Source: Flavobacterium sp. Sd200 (GTDB lineage: Bacteria; Bacteroidota; Bacteroidia; Flavobacteriales; Flavobacteriaceae). From it: DNA of 64,000 nt. The stretch covers positions 186,001-250,000 of the forward strand of contig NZ_WUMN01000004.1 of assembly GCF_009826935.1 (NCBI RefSeq). The letters run 5' to 3'. Made by a program: the position numbers and the translations under genes. Of the stretch, positions 16,932 through 25,532 are shown piece by piece. Position 1 is the first letter of the stretch. The number at the start of each line of letters is the position of its first letter. The notes beneath the pieces were generated by a model, which ran no database searches, was not told the DNA's origin, and worked only from the letters and a program-made list of their open reading frames with translations.

Positions 16932-17970
16932 TAATAACGAACATCCGCACAGGCGATACAATCCGCTTATAGGCGAATGGGTACTGGTATCTCCGCACAG
17001 GGCAAAAAGGCCATGGCAGGGTCAAAAAGAAAGCGCAGGGAATTTAAACCTTCCGGCTTACGATCCTACGTGCTACTTGTGTGCAGGCAATGCGCGCACC
17101 AGTGGCGACCACAACCCTGACTATAAGGATGTTTATGTTTTTGAGAACGATTTCCCGTCGTTATTGCAGGAAGAAGTTGAACCTGTTGAAACCAGTCCTT
17201 TATTTCAGTTAAAGCCTGAAAGGGGTATAAACAGGGTAATTTGTTTTTCGCCAAGGCATGACCTTACCATTCCTGAAATGGACATTGATGGTATTACAAA
17301 AGTAGTAGAGGCCTGGAAAGAGCAGTATATAGATCTTGGTAAAAAAGATTTTATAAACCACGTACAGATATTTGAAAATAAAGGTGCCGTTATGGGCTGT
17401 AGCAATCCGCACCCGCACGGGCAAATATGGGCGCAGTCTTCTTTGCCTACACAGGTAGAAAAGACACAGCAAAACCTTAAAAAGTACTACAGCGAAAATG
17501 GCCGTAGCCTGCTTGCAGATTATGTTGCTGAAGAACTTGAGCGCAAAGAGCGCGTAGTTGTTGAGAATGACCATTTTGTAGTGTTGGTGCCGTTTTGGGC
17601 TATATGGCCTTATGAAACCCTTTTGGTTAGCAAAAGACATATTGGCAATCTTACAGAGCTTACAGCCGAAGAAACTGTTGCCTATGCGGATGCTTTGCAA
17701 CGCATTACCGTAAAATACGATAATCTTTTTGAAACGTCTTTCCCTTATTCAAGTGGAATCCATCAAACACCTACCGATGGTGAGGATCATCCGGAGTGGC
17801 ATTTACACATGCACTTTTATCCGCCATTGCTTAGGTCGGCAACTGTAAAGAAATTTATGGTTGGCTACGAAATGATGGGTGAGGCACAAAGAGATATTTC
17901 ACCGGAAAAAAGTGCCGCTGTGCTTAGGGAACTACCCGAAGTTCATTACAAGCAGCAAACACCGGCATAA
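16918..17970 (+). CDS. galT: UDP-glucose--hexose-1-phosphate uridylyltransferase
   Basis: A 350-residue GalT. The nucleotidylated-His motif NPHPHGQIW lies around residues 162-170, with Zn-binding Cys residues in CYLCAGN (about 52-55) and the C-terminal HLHMHFYPP stretch. It exchanges UMP between UDP-glucose and galactose 1-phosphate. No galE lies in this cluster, so the epimerase for the cycle must be encoded elsewhere. It is coupled to galK by a 14-nt overlap. Confidence 0.96.
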   Translation: MQAFDNNEHPHRRYNPLIGEWVLVSPHRAKRPWQGQKESAGNLNLPAYDPTCYLCAGNARTSGDHNPDYKDVYVFENDFPSLLQEEVEPVETSPLFQLKPERGINRVICFSPRHDLTIPEMDIDGITKVVEAWKEQYIDLGKKDFINHVQIFENKGAVMGCSNPHPHGQIWAQSSLPTQVEKTQQNLKKYYSENGRSLLADYVAEELERKERVVVENDHFVVLVPFWAIWPYETLLVSKRHIGNLTELTAEETVAYADALQRITVKYDNLFETSFPYSSGIHQTPTDGEDHPEWHLHMHFYPPLLRSATVKKFMVGYEMMGEAQRDISPEKSAAVLRELPEVHYKQQTPA

Positions 17971-17979
17971 CAATTTACT

Positions 17980-18071
17980 TAATATACAGGTTGCATTGCT
18001 CACCCGGGAGGGGTTTGGTTTTTGACGGCAATATGTGAGGGTTGCTTAATGCAATCTGTATATTATTTTTT
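17980..18071 (+). other. Long hairpin between galT and the symporter gene
   Basis: An 18-bp stem (17980-17997 paired with 18048-18065, one G-U pair) encloses a 50-nt loop in which CTCAC and GTGAG can pair again. A T run follows directly. It could be a terminator, an attenuator or an mRNA processing element controlling how much symporter is made relative to galKT. Confidence 0.6.
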
Positions 18072-18133
18072 AGTGCAGTTTTTTGTACACGTCCCAATTT
18101 TATTTCCCAAGACCCAAACAGAATTCCTTTTTT

Positions 18134-19804
18134 ATGAGATCATTATCGACTGCGGACTATATCGTTTTCCTTGGCTACTTTATATTGATAGTAGGCTACG
18201 GACTCTGGATATACAACCGCAAGAAGAAAGAAACCGAAAGCAGTAACGATTATTTTTTAGCCGAAGGCTCGCTTACCTGGTGGGCTATTGGTGCATCTTT
18301 AATTGCCAGTAACATTAGCGCAGAGCAATTTATAGGCATGAGCGGCAGCGGCTTTAAGCTGGGCATTGCCATAGCCAGTTACGAATGGATGGCGGCGCTT
18401 ACCCTTATTATTGTAGCTGTATTTTTTATACCGGTATATCTAAAGAACAAGATATTTACCATGCCGCAGTTCCTTAACCAGCGGTATAATGGCACGGTAG
18501 CCATGATCATGGCAGTGTTTTGGCTGTTGCTGTATGTTATTGTAAACCTTACCTCTATATTATATTTAGGTGCCCTTGCCATTACCAGTATATCGGGATT
18601 GGATTTTAACCTGTGTATAGCTTTCCTTGCTGTTTTTTCTATCATGATAACGCTTGGCGGTATGAAGGTTATTGGCTTTACCGATGTTATACAGGTATTC
18701 TTCCTTATTATGGGAGGATTAATCACCACCTATCTTGCATTGAATTTAGTATCAGACGAATTTGGCGGAAGCGGCATTATAGACGGTTTTGGTATCATGA
18801 CCGAAAAGGCGCAGACCCATTTTCATATGATGTTTTCTAAAGACAACGAAAATTACAGCGAACTTCCGGGCATATCTACCATTATTGGCGGTATGATGAT
18901 TGTTAACCTTAATTACTGGGGCTGTAATCAATATATTACCCAGCGTGCCCTTGGTGCCGATTTGCCTACTGCACGTGGCGGACTGCTGTTTGCAGCATTC
19001 CTTAAACTGCTTATGCCATTAATCGTGGTTATACCGGGCATTGCTGCATACGTGCTGTATCAAAACGGAGGTTTCCAGGCAGAAATGCTTCAGGACGGCA
19101 GCGTAAACCCCGATAGGGCTTATCCGGTACTTTTAAACCTGTTGCCATCGGGCTTAAAAGGCTTATCATTTGCGGCTCTAACGGCAGCAATTGTAGCCTC
19201 GCTTGCAGGTAAGGCAAACAGTATTGCTACCATATTTACGTTAGACATTTACAAGAAAACGCTAAACCCCGAAGCGTCTGAAAAGAAACAGGTACAGGTA
19301 GGTAAAATAACCGTAGTGGCAGCCATGATAATTGCCATTATTATAGCACCGTTTTTAGGGATTGATAAAAAAGGAGGTTTTCAGTTTATACAGGAATATA
19401 CAGGTTTTGTTAGCCCGGGCATCTTTGCCATGTTCCTGCTGGGCTTCTTTTGGAAAAAAGCAACATCTAATGCGGCTTTGTTTGCCACTATCGGTGGATT
19501 CCTGTTCTCTATATTCTTTAAATTCCTTCCGGCTTATGTAGACCTGTCTTTCCTTTACGACTGGGGCTTTGCAGTGCCAAATGCAGCAGGTGTTTATGAG
19601 ATACCTTTCTTAGACAGGATGGCATTTGTATTTATTATTTGTATAGTAGGAATGTTCTTTATCAGTAAAAAAGAGACCCAAAAAGGCATTACGCCAAACG
19701 GGCTTGAAATAGATACAACTATGTTTAGGGTTCAGCCGGCATTTATGGTGGGCTCCTTAATAGTAATAGCGCTTATTGCTGCGCTCTATACCTTACTTTG
19801 GTAA
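18134..19804 (+). CDS. Sodium/sugar (SGLT-type) symporter
   Basis: A 556-residue solute:sodium symporter with about 14 membrane segments. It starts MRSLSTADYIVFLGYF and shows the SGLT signature region (AIGASLIASNISAEQFIGMSGSG, residues ~46-68). The family moves sugars such as galactose or glucose with Na+. Its place after galMKT suggests galactose uptake, by inference. ATG at 18134 is preferred to an upstream frame at 18083 because the MRSLSTADYIVF start matches the family N-terminus. A terminator follows. Confidence 0.9.
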   Translation: MRSLSTADYIVFLGYFILIVGYGLWIYNRKKKETESSNDYFLAEGSLTWWAIGASLIASNISAEQFIGMSGSGFKLGIAIASYEWMAALTLIIVAVFFIPVYLKNKIFTMPQFLNQRYNGTVAMIMAVFWLLLYVIVNLTSILYLGALAITSISGLDFNLCIAFLAVFSIMITLGGMKVIGFTDVIQVFFLIMGGLITTYLALNLVSDEFGGSGIIDGFGIMTEKAQTHFHMMFSKDNENYSELPGISTIIGGMMIVNLNYWGCNQYITQRALGADLPTARGGLLFAAFLKLLMPLIVVIPGIAAYVLYQNGGFQAEMLQDGSVNPDRAYPVLLNLLPSGLKGLSFAALTAAIVASLAGKANSIATIFTLDIYKKTLNPEASEKKQVQVGKITVVAAMIIAIIIAPFLGIDKKGGFQFIQEYTGFVSPGIFAMFLLGFFWKKATSNAALFATIGGFLFSIFFKFLPAYVDLSFLYDWGFAVPNAAGVYEIPFLDRMAFVFIICIVGMFFISKKETQKGITPNGLEIDTTMFRVQPAFMVGSLIVIALIAALYTLLW

Positions 19805-19842
19805 ATTTTGGTTAGTTTACTAAATGTATTTTTTACACACCT

Positions 19843-19872
19843 AAGCACGGCCCACACAGCCGTGCTTTTTTA
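19843..19872 (+). terminator. Terminator after the symporter gene
   Basis: A perfect 9-bp stem AAGCACGGC / GCCGTGCTT with a 7-nt loop is followed by six Ts. Confidence 0.85.
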
Positions 19873-19882
19873 TTATGTACTA

Positions 19883-19916
19883 ATAAAAAACCTTCAATAT
19901 GTTAATACTGAAGGTT
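19883..19916 (-). terminator. Terminator of the HPF/RaiA gene
   Basis: On the minus strand an AACCTTCA / TGAAGGTT stem with a 12-nt loop is followed by TTTTTTATT, just beyond the stop of the HPF gene. Confidence 0.65.
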
Positions 19917-19940
19917 CTCATTGTAGTTGGATGTTTATGT

Positions 19941-20258
19941 TTAGTGTGTGCGCACTTTATCAAAAGCGTGGTCTAAAAGTTTTTTCATTTTATCGGCAGC
20001 ACCTTTAATGGCCAGTTCCACACTTGGGGCATGGTTACTCACCACCTGTGGTGGCATGCCGTTTACCCGTGCTTCGATAACACATTTTTTATCGTCGGGG
20101 CTGCTTTTTTCGCTGCCGTTCTCATCGGTCAGGTGTATTTCTATACTTGTAATTTTATCTTCAAAACGTTTTAAGGAGTTGTGCAGCACTTCGCTGAAAT
20201 AGTTTTCCATCCTGTCACTTCCTGTAATGTGGTTGTCTGTATTAATGGTAACGTTCAT
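19941..20258 (-). CDS. HPF/RaiA family ribosome-associated protein
   Basis: A 105-residue protein of the ribosome hibernation factor family. It begins MNVTINTDNHITGSDRMENYFSEVL, matching the beta-alpha-beta start of HPF/RaiA, and has the CVIEARVNGMPPQVVSNHAPSVELAI middle. Such proteins bind the 30S decoding site when growth stops. It is the short form without the C-terminal dimerisation domain. ATG at 20258 is chosen because the upstream MYILNNII extension does not fit the family. Confidence 0.88.
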   Translation of the reverse strand: MNVTINTDNHITGSDRMENYFSEVLHNSLKRFEDKITSIEIHLTDENGSEKSSPDDKKCVIEARVNGMPPQVVSNHAPSVELAIKGAADKMKKLLDHAFDKVRTH

Positions 20259-20365
20259 AATAATATTGTTTAAAATATACACTCAAATTTACCCATTTTT
20301 TAAACGGTATGCATGCAAATTAGCATAAGATTAATACTTGTTTTTAGGTACTCTTGTGGTAAAAG

Positions 20366-20474
20366 GGAACGCGGATTGCGCGGATGCTTCGCAATCACGG
20401 ATTAACACGGATTCACTTGAAGTAGATTAAAATCTGCGAAAATTCGCGTCTTAAATCTGTGTCATCCGCGTTCC
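20366..20474. repeat. 109-bp intergenic palindromic repeat
   Basis: Perfect 11-bp terminal inverted repeats (GGAACGCGGAT at 20366-20376, ATCCGCGTTCC at 20464-20474) bound a segment with nested inverted pairs such as GATTGCG / CGCAATC. It looks like a REP-type element between hpf and tetR. Confidence 0.6.
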
Positions 20475-20520
20475 ATAAAATGAATGTGAATATCGTCATA
20501 GTTAAATTCTATCATTATAA

Positions 20521-20552
20521 TTTGTTTAATTATACCGATTGGTATAATTTTG
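20521..20552 (+). promoter_or_regulatory. TetR-gene promoter with operator 1
   Basis: TTTG (20521-20524), 20 bases, then TAATTTTG (20545-20552). A 9-bp inverted repeat AATTATACC-GATT-GGTATAATT (20528-20549) fills the spacer and overlaps the -7 element, the position expected for autorepression. The promoter end rules out the ATG at 20553 as start. Confidence 0.8.
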
Positions 20553-20570
20553 ATGCGAGATAATGAAGTT

Positions 20571-21164
20571 ATGAGCAAGGCAGAGCAAACCAGGCAATTT
20601 ATAATAGAGACTACAGCACCCATTTTTAACCAAAAGGGATATGCAGGTACTTCTATAAGCGACCTTACAGGAGCGACAGGTCTTACTAAAGGAAGCATAT
20701 ATGGCAATTTTGAAAGCAAAGATGAGGTTGCCCTTGCTGCGTTTGATTATAATCATGCACTGATAAAAGCTGCCATCAAACAGCACATGGATCATGCCGT
20801 GCACCCGCTCGATAAACTCAGTGCCTACCTTAAAGTATTTGCCGATTTTAATTATTTAAAAGTACTTAAATACGGATGTCCTGTTCTAAATACGGCTATA
20901 GAGGCCGACGATACTCATGAACCGTTACGAAAAAAAGCAGTGGGTGCACTAAACGGCTGGTATAATAATATAAAGGAACTGCTCCAGGAGGCTGAAGATA
21001 ATAGACAGGTAAGGCTTGGTGTAAATAAAGATGATTTTGCAGGTGCCTATATTGCACTTATTGAAGGCGGTATTATGATCGCTAAAGTAACAGGCAAAAG
21101 ACAGGGGCTTGATGCAGCTGTAAAGCAGGCAAAAAAGATGATAAAAGATATAGTGGTCGAATAG
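20571..21164 (+). CDS. TetR/AcrR family transcriptional regulator
   Basis: A 197-residue regulator. The N-terminal helix-turn-helix (GYAGTSISDLTGATGLTKGSIYGNFESKDEV) is a canonical TetR domain. The C-terminal ligand domain contains a C-P pair (LKYGCPVLN) common in the AcrR-type subfamily. The start at 20571 is fixed by the promoter, whose -7 element ends at 20552. Its operator recurs three times before the thioesterase-fabF operon that follows, so the regulator probably controls both units, with a fatty or acyl ligand as a guess. Confidence 0.9.
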   Translation: MSKAEQTRQFIIETTAPIFNQKGYAGTSISDLTGATGLTKGSIYGNFESKDEVALAAFDYNHALIKAAIKQHMDHAVHPLDKLSAYLKVFADFNYLKVLKYGCPVLNTAIEADDTHEPLRKKAVGALNGWYNNIKELLQEAEDNRQVRLGVNKDDFAGAYIALIEGGIMIAKVTGKRQGLDAAVKQAKKMIKDIVVE

Positions 21165-21196
21165 TGTAATTACTACAACCGCTTTTTTTTGAATTT

Positions 21197-21218
21197 AAAT
21201 ATACCGATTGGTATATTT
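21197..21218. promoter_or_regulatory. TetR operator 2
   Basis: AAATATACC-GATT-GGTATATTT is a perfect 9-bp inverted repeat with the same ATACC-N4-GGTAT core as operator 1. Confidence 0.75.
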
Positions 21219-21247
21219 TATAGAATGAAATTTTGAGTTAAAAAAAA

Positions 21248-21261
21248 ATACCGTTTGGTAT
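21248..21261. promoter_or_regulatory. TetR operator 3
   Basis: ATACC-GTTT-GGTAT shares the core of operators 1, 2 and 4, 30 bp beyond operator 2. Confidence 0.7.
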
Positions 21262-21293
21262 CATAAGATCAAAAGGATTTTTTTATTTTAAAA

Positions 21294-21309
21294 TATACCG
21301 ATCGGTATA
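21294..21309. promoter_or_regulatory. TetR operator 4
   Basis: TATACCGATCGGTATA is a perfect 16-bp palindrome 14 nt before the thioesterase ATG. It is the most symmetric of the four sites. Confidence 0.75.
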
Positions 21310-21323
21310 AAAATGAAAAATAT

Positions 21324-21758
21324 ATGGAAACAAAAGAAGCTGCCTTTTTAAAGGCACACATTGGTAAAGAAGTTACAGCATCGCCATCGCCATTCATGAA
21401 TTGGCTAAGGCCGATAATGTTAGTGGTTGAAGAGGGCAGGCTGGAATTTCAGTACAAGGTGCGCCATGAAATGACTAACCCGTTCGGTACGTTGCATGGC
21501 GGCATTACCGCAGCCATGATAGACGATGCTATTGGTGCAACACTCATTTGCTATGGCGAACCTGTTTTTCATGTCACTATTAATTTAGTGACCGATTATT
21601 TTGGTGCAGCAAAAGAAGGTGATGTTATTATTGCCCAAACAGCCATACTGAAAAAGGGCAGGCAACTGGTAAATGCACAATGTGAAATATGGAATGCCGA
21701 CCGATCGAGGCTTATAGCTAAAGGCTACACCAACCTGATAAAAACCGAAATTAAATAA
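21324..21758 (+). CDS. PaaI-type hotdog-fold thioesterase
   Basis: A 144-residue hotdog-fold acyl-CoA thioesterase. The family signature NPFGTLHGGITAAMIDDAIG (residues ~50-69) supplies the HGG and the catalytic Asp region, and the C-terminal half has the long strand pattern (VNAQCEIWNADRSRLIAKGY). It would hydrolyse an acyl-CoA. It is first of a two-gene operon with the FabF paralogue (1-nt gap), behind three TetR operators. Confidence 0.9.
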   Translation: METKEAAFLKAHIGKEVTASPSPFMNWLRPIMLVVEEGRLEFQYKVRHEMTNPFGTLHGGITAAMIDDAIGATLICYGEPVFHVTINLVTDYFGAAKEGDVIIAQTAILKKGRQLVNAQCEIWNADRSRLIAKGYTNLIKTEIK

Positions 21759-21759
21759 T

Positions 21760-23004
21760 ATGAAAAGGGTAGTTATAACCGGCCTAGGAGCCATTACACC
21801 ACTGGGCAATTCTGTCTCAGAGTTTTGGGCGAATATTATTGCCGGAAAAAGTGGGGCAGGACCTATTACTAAATTTGATGCGTCAAAATTCAAGACCAAT
21901 TTTGCCTGCGAGGTTAAGGATTTTAATCCCGAAAATTATATGGATAAAAAGGAAGTGCGCAAGTACGACCTCTTTACACAATATGCCATAGCTGCTACAG
22001 ATGAAGCCATTAAAGATGCCAGGCTCGATTTTACTACCCTGCCATTGCAGGAACGCTTTGAGGCTGGCGTTATATGGGCATCGGGCAATGGGGGGATTGG
22101 AACTTTTGAGGAACAGTTAAGAGAGTTTCATTCCGGAGACGGCACGCCGCGTTTTAACCCATTCTTCATTCCTAAAATGATCGTAGATATTGCTGCCGGG
22201 GTAATATCCATTCGCAACGGCCTGCATGGGCCAAACTATGCCACTGTGTCTGCCTGTGCATCATCTAATACGGCAATCATTGCGGCATTCGATACCATTC
22301 GTCTTGGTAAGGCAACCATTATGATAGCAGGCGGCAGTGAGGCAGCTTTAACGGCATCGTCTATTGGCGGGTTCAATGCATCGCATGCACTGTCTAAACG
22401 TAACGATGATCCACAGGCAGCGTCGCGACCGTTCGATAAGGACCGCGACGGTTTTGTGGCAGGCGAGGGGGCAGGGGCATTGGTGCTGGAAGATTATGAC
22501 CATGCCGTTGCCCGTGGCGCCACTATTTATGCCGAGATCGTGGGCGGTGGTATGGCAGCCGATGCCTATCACTTAACAGGTACACCGCCTGACGGCCTTG
22601 GGGCTGCATTGGGCATGAAAAAGGCTTTGGCCGATGCAGGGCTTACTCCTACAGATATAGACTATATAAACGCGCATGCTACTTCTACAGGATTGGGAGA
22701 TATTAGCGAGCTTGTGGCAATTGATTCGGTTTTTAAAGATACAAATGTGGCGGTTGGCGCAACCAAAAGTATGACGGGACATTTGCTGGGTGCTGCCGGA
22801 GCTATAGAGAGCATTATAAGTGTATTGGCCCTTCGTGATGGCATTATTCCGCCAACCATTAATACTGAGAACGTAGATGAGGCAGTTCCTACAGGCCTGA
22901 ATCTTGTATTGGGTAAAGCCCGACAGGCTAATCTTAGGTATGTGCTGAACAATACTTTTGGTTTTGGCGGGCATACTGCAAGTACTATTTTTAAGAGAGC
23001 ATAG
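21760..23004 (+). CDS. Beta-ketoacyl-ACP synthase II (FabF-type)
   Basis: A 414-residue condensing enzyme with the complete triad: C166 in SACASSN, H306 in NAHATST and H341 in KSMTGHLLGAAGA. GAGALVLEDYD and FGFGGH also fit FabF. It elongates fatty acyl chains on ACP. It sits in a TetR-controlled operon with a thioesterase and no acpP or fabG neighbours, so it is probably an accessory paralogue (inference). Confidence 0.92.
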   Translation: MKRVVITGLGAITPLGNSVSEFWANIIAGKSGAGPITKFDASKFKTNFACEVKDFNPENYMDKKEVRKYDLFTQYAIAATDEAIKDARLDFTTLPLQERFEAGVIWASGNGGIGTFEEQLREFHSGDGTPRFNPFFIPKMIVDIAAGVISIRNGLHGPNYATVSACASSNTAIIAAFDTIRLGKATIMIAGGSEAALTASSIGGFNASHALSKRNDDPQAASRPFDKDRDGFVAGEGAGALVLEDYDHAVARGATIYAEIVGGGMAADAYHLTGTPPDGLGAALGMKKALADAGLTPTDIDYINAHATSTGLGDISELVAIDSVFKDTNVAVGATKSMTGHLLGAAGAIESIISVLALRDGIIPPTINTENVDEAVPTGLNLVLGKARQANLRYVLNNTFGFGGHTASTIFKRA

Positions 23005-23010
23005 TTCAAC

Positions 23011-23380
23011 CTGCAAGGTTTAATTAACCTTGTAGGTTTGGAAGTAGCAAGAATTAAACCTACAAGATCTTTAAGACATAAGTGTTCGGAAGGCCAATAG
23101 AATGTGCTTTAGCTCCGGTAGGAGCGACATGTTTATAGAAAAATGGACGTGATTTATGTGAGCTTCGGAGAAGCGGCATGTAAAAATTATTATGTCGCCC
23201 CTCTGGGACTTAAAAAATGGTTCAATTTGTTAGCTATAAACATTTCGTCCCTATGGGACTTAGTTTATGAAACAAGAGAAATTGACAATGTAATTATCTT
23301 CCGAACATCTATGTTTAATTAACCTTGTAGGTTTGAAAATAGCAAGGATTAAACCTACAAGGTCTTCAAGACCTTGCAGG
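23011..23380. repeat. Intergenic mosaic of nested repeats
   Basis: No gene is seen between 23005 and 23431. Two related ~65-bp units (23011-23078 and 23313-23380), each with TTAATTAACCTTGTAGGTTT and an inverted AAACCTACAAG arm, flank a central block at 23083-23307. That block is closed by perfect 10-bp inverted repeats TGTTCGGAAG / CTTCCGAACA and contains inverted GACATGTTTATAG-type arms. The layout suggests a REP-like element inserted next to or between two copies of another. Confidence 0.6.
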
Positions 23381-23431
23381 AAACCGATAAGAATTTTTCA
23401 ATCTTTAAATCATTTAATTTTTCAATATAAA

Positions 23432-24175
23432 ATGAAAACAACAGCAAATACCATTTTAATAACCGGGGGCAGTGCCGGTATAGGCTTAGCCTTAGCTCAA
23501 CGATTTATTGCAGAAGGCAACAACGTAATTATAACCGGACGTAGTGAAGAGAGGCTTAAAGAAGCCGTACAAAAACTTGGCGGAAATGTTACCGCAATTG
23601 CTGCTGATGTAACCAAGCCAGAAGATGTAACAGCATTGGTGCAAAGGGTACAAAAAGATTTTCCGGAACTTAATGTACTGATCAATAATGCAGGCGCGGC
23701 ATTTTATTACAATCTTGGGAGCGAAGCTGATGCCTTTGCTAATGCAGAACAGGAAATTGTAACCAATTATCTTTCAATAATACGTCTTACAGAACAATTG
23801 CTGCCCGTATTAAAACAGCAGGCAGAAAGTGCAGTAGTCAATGTATCTTCTATAGTGTCGTTCGTACCTAACAGTTTTTTACCAACATATTCTGCAAGCA
23901 AGGCAGCATTACATTCGTACACCCAGTCGCTAAGGTTAACGCTTGCCAATACTCCTGTAAAAGTTTTTGAACTGATGCCGCCATTGGTTAATACCGAATT
24001 CTCTAAAGAGATAGGAGGGGAGAATGGCATTGCACCATCGGTATTGGCAGATGATTTATTTGAAGCATTTACTAATGATAGTTTTGAAATACATACCGGA
24101 AGTACTGCCGATATTTATAAACTAAGTCATGCCGATCCGGCTGCTGCCCTGCAGGCCATGAATAGCAGGGGATAA
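23432..24175 (+). CDS. SDR family oxidoreductase
   Basis: A 247-residue short-chain dehydrogenase. The cofactor loop TGGSAGIG (residues 11-18), NNAG (85-88), catalytic Ser139/Ser140, Tyr153 and Lys157 in YSASK are all present. The GRS sequence after the second strand suggests NADP. The substrate is unknown; the DltE-like subgroup is one possibility. ATG at 23432 starts directly before the Rossmann strand; the longer frame reads through the repeat. A hairpin terminator follows. Confidence 0.9.
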   Translation: MKTTANTILITGGSAGIGLALAQRFIAEGNNVIITGRSEERLKEAVQKLGGNVTAIAADVTKPEDVTALVQRVQKDFPELNVLINNAGAAFYYNLGSEADAFANAEQEIVTNYLSIIRLTEQLLPVLKQQAESAVVNVSSIVSFVPNSFLPTYSASKAALHSYTQSLRLTLANTPVKVFELMPPLVNTEFSKEIGGENGIAPSVLADDLFEAFTNDSFEIHTGSTADIYKLSHADPAAALQAMNSRG

Positions 24176-24198
24176 CTTTTTAAAATAATAATGTTGGG

Positions 24199-24232
24199 AA
24201 GCCATTGGAATGAATTTTCTGATGGCTTTTTA
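24199..24232 (+). terminator. Terminator after the SDR gene
   Basis: An AAGCCAT / ATGGCTT stem with a 16-nt loop is followed by TTTTT. Confidence 0.5.
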
Positions 24233-24299
24233 AATTAAGAGATTGCCCTAATCCGCTGCGATTCTTTAGAAATGGAATATGTAACTTATAATAAGGATA

Positions 24300-24920
24300 C
24301 TAAAGAGTCCCTACGATCTCAATTTTATTGGAAGTAGAAATACCACCAGGGTTGCAACCCGGCAATCCTTCGGGAATTGGTTTGCCTATTTTTTTGTAAT
24401 ACTCCACCCATGCCGGGAAAAAATCCTGCGTGCCGGGTCGTTTATACGTCATGGGGAACAACTCAAAAAAGGGTTTGTTTTTATTGGCAGATTTAAAAGC
24501 GTCATATATAAGTTCGCTGCAATAGTAGCTGCCGTTGTTGTACACATATTCGGTATCATAAGGCACACCAAGCTGCCGTAAAGAAAAGGCTATAGCCTGT
24601 GGAATAAGTTTTTGGTACTGCTTTTTAAGCCTGCCCACATACATGGGTTTTGAGGTATTCTTAGAAAATTTTTCGAGTGTATTTAGCCTTACTGCTTTTC
24701 CTGCTGCTTCTATTATGTATAGTGTGTCATTGCGGTGGCATACCATGCCCATATGGCTAAAATCATTGCCGTTGTAGCCTTCGGTTACGGCTTCAATGGC
24801 ATCGCACAAAGGCCCACAATCCATATCCTGAAAAATAAGGTCGCCGTCCTGAAGCTGCATCTTGTTTTGTGCAAAGACTATTGTTGTAATACAGAGAATA
24901 AAAAGGTACAAATGCTTCAT
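24300..24920 (-). CDS. Secreted YiiX-type (permuted NlpC/P60) cysteine hydrolase
   Basis: A 206-residue exported protein with a signal peptide (residues ~1-18, ending FAQ). The order His (DFSHMG, H56), Glu (YIIEAAG, E71) and then Cys (YYCSELI, C134) is the circularly permuted NlpC/P60 arrangement seen in YiiX/YebB proteins. These act as amidases or lipases; the substrate here is unknown. The gene follows a membrane-barrel-like protein by 3 nt and ends the ftsX-truB gene string. Confidence 0.85.
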   Translation of the reverse strand: MKHLYLFILCITTIVFAQNKMQLQDGDLIFQDMDCGPLCDAIEAVTEGYNGNDFSHMGMVCHRNDTLYIIEAAGKAVRLNTLEKFSKNTSKPMYVGRLKKQYQKLIPQAIAFSLRQLGVPYDTEYVYNNGSYYCSELIYDAFKSANKNKPFFELFPMTYKRPGTQDFFPAWVEYYKKIGKPIPEGLPGCNPGGISTSNKIEIVGTL

Positions 24921-24923
24921 GAC

Positions 24924-25532
24924 TTAATCAAAAATTAGCAGGCAAATGCCAAGGTTTATAGAGCCCATTTGCGGAGCATCTTTCCAGGCATACCCATAAA
25001 AGTTTACTTCTGCAAAAATGCCGGCAGCATTTTCGCTTGTTAGGCCTATGCGGTATTTTTGGTATAAACCTGATACATCACCCCGTCCTATGGCAAAAGT
25101 ATAGCCCAAACCGGCCTGTAGCAACAGGCTTGTTTTATCAGAAAGTGAAGGGGTAAGCACAATACTGCCGTAAACAGGAACTGAAACAAGTTTTGTTGCA
25201 ATATGCCAGTCTATTCCGGTATTAGTACTAAATATAAACGATTCGGCTACATGGGTGCCAAAACCTCCGTGGGCGCTAAGGCCGTCGGGAAGAAACCAAT
25301 TAGAATTGCCGGAATTGTTGTCATTTTGACCATGTTCAGGGTTAACCCTTAATGGTAATGATAGAGTGAACATAGAGAATTTACCAAATTCCTCAAAAAA
25401 GCCGGATCCTTTTTGTTTTTCAGGTTCTTCGTCTTTAGTTATAAAAACGGTAGTGTCCTGGCAAGATGCCTTAAGACCACTAAGCAGTAGTATCAGGCAA
25501 AGACTGCGGAGTAATGCTCTTTTCAAAATCAT
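24924..25532 (-). CDS. Exported protein of unknown function, probable outer-membrane barrel
   Basis: A 202-residue protein with an N-terminal signal segment (RALLRSLCLILLLSGLKASCQ) and alternating strands in the second half (SLLLQAGLGYTFAIG, KYRIGLTS, IFAEVNFYGYAW, NLGICLLIFD) that look like an outer-membrane beta barrel. No family is recognised. Its start overlaps the last 53 nt of truB in another frame, and only 3 nt separate it from the YiiX-type gene, so it is cotranscribed with both. Confidence 0.65.
   Translation of the reverse strand: MILKRALLRSLCLILLLSGLKASCQDTTVFITKDEEPEKQKGSGFFEEFGKFSMFTLSLPLRVNPEHGQNDNNSGNSNWFLPDGLSAHGGFGTHVAESFIFSTNTGIDWHIATKLVSVPVYGSIVLTPSLSDKTSLLLQAGLGYTFAIGRGDVSGLYQKYRIGLTSENAAGIFAEVNFYGYAWKDAPQMGSINLGICLLIFD

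Noticed and set aside
23005..23431. Start of the SDR gene inside the repeat mosaic (23333)
   Set aside because: The extra 33 residues are repeat-derived and the Rossmann strand begins directly after ATG at 23432.
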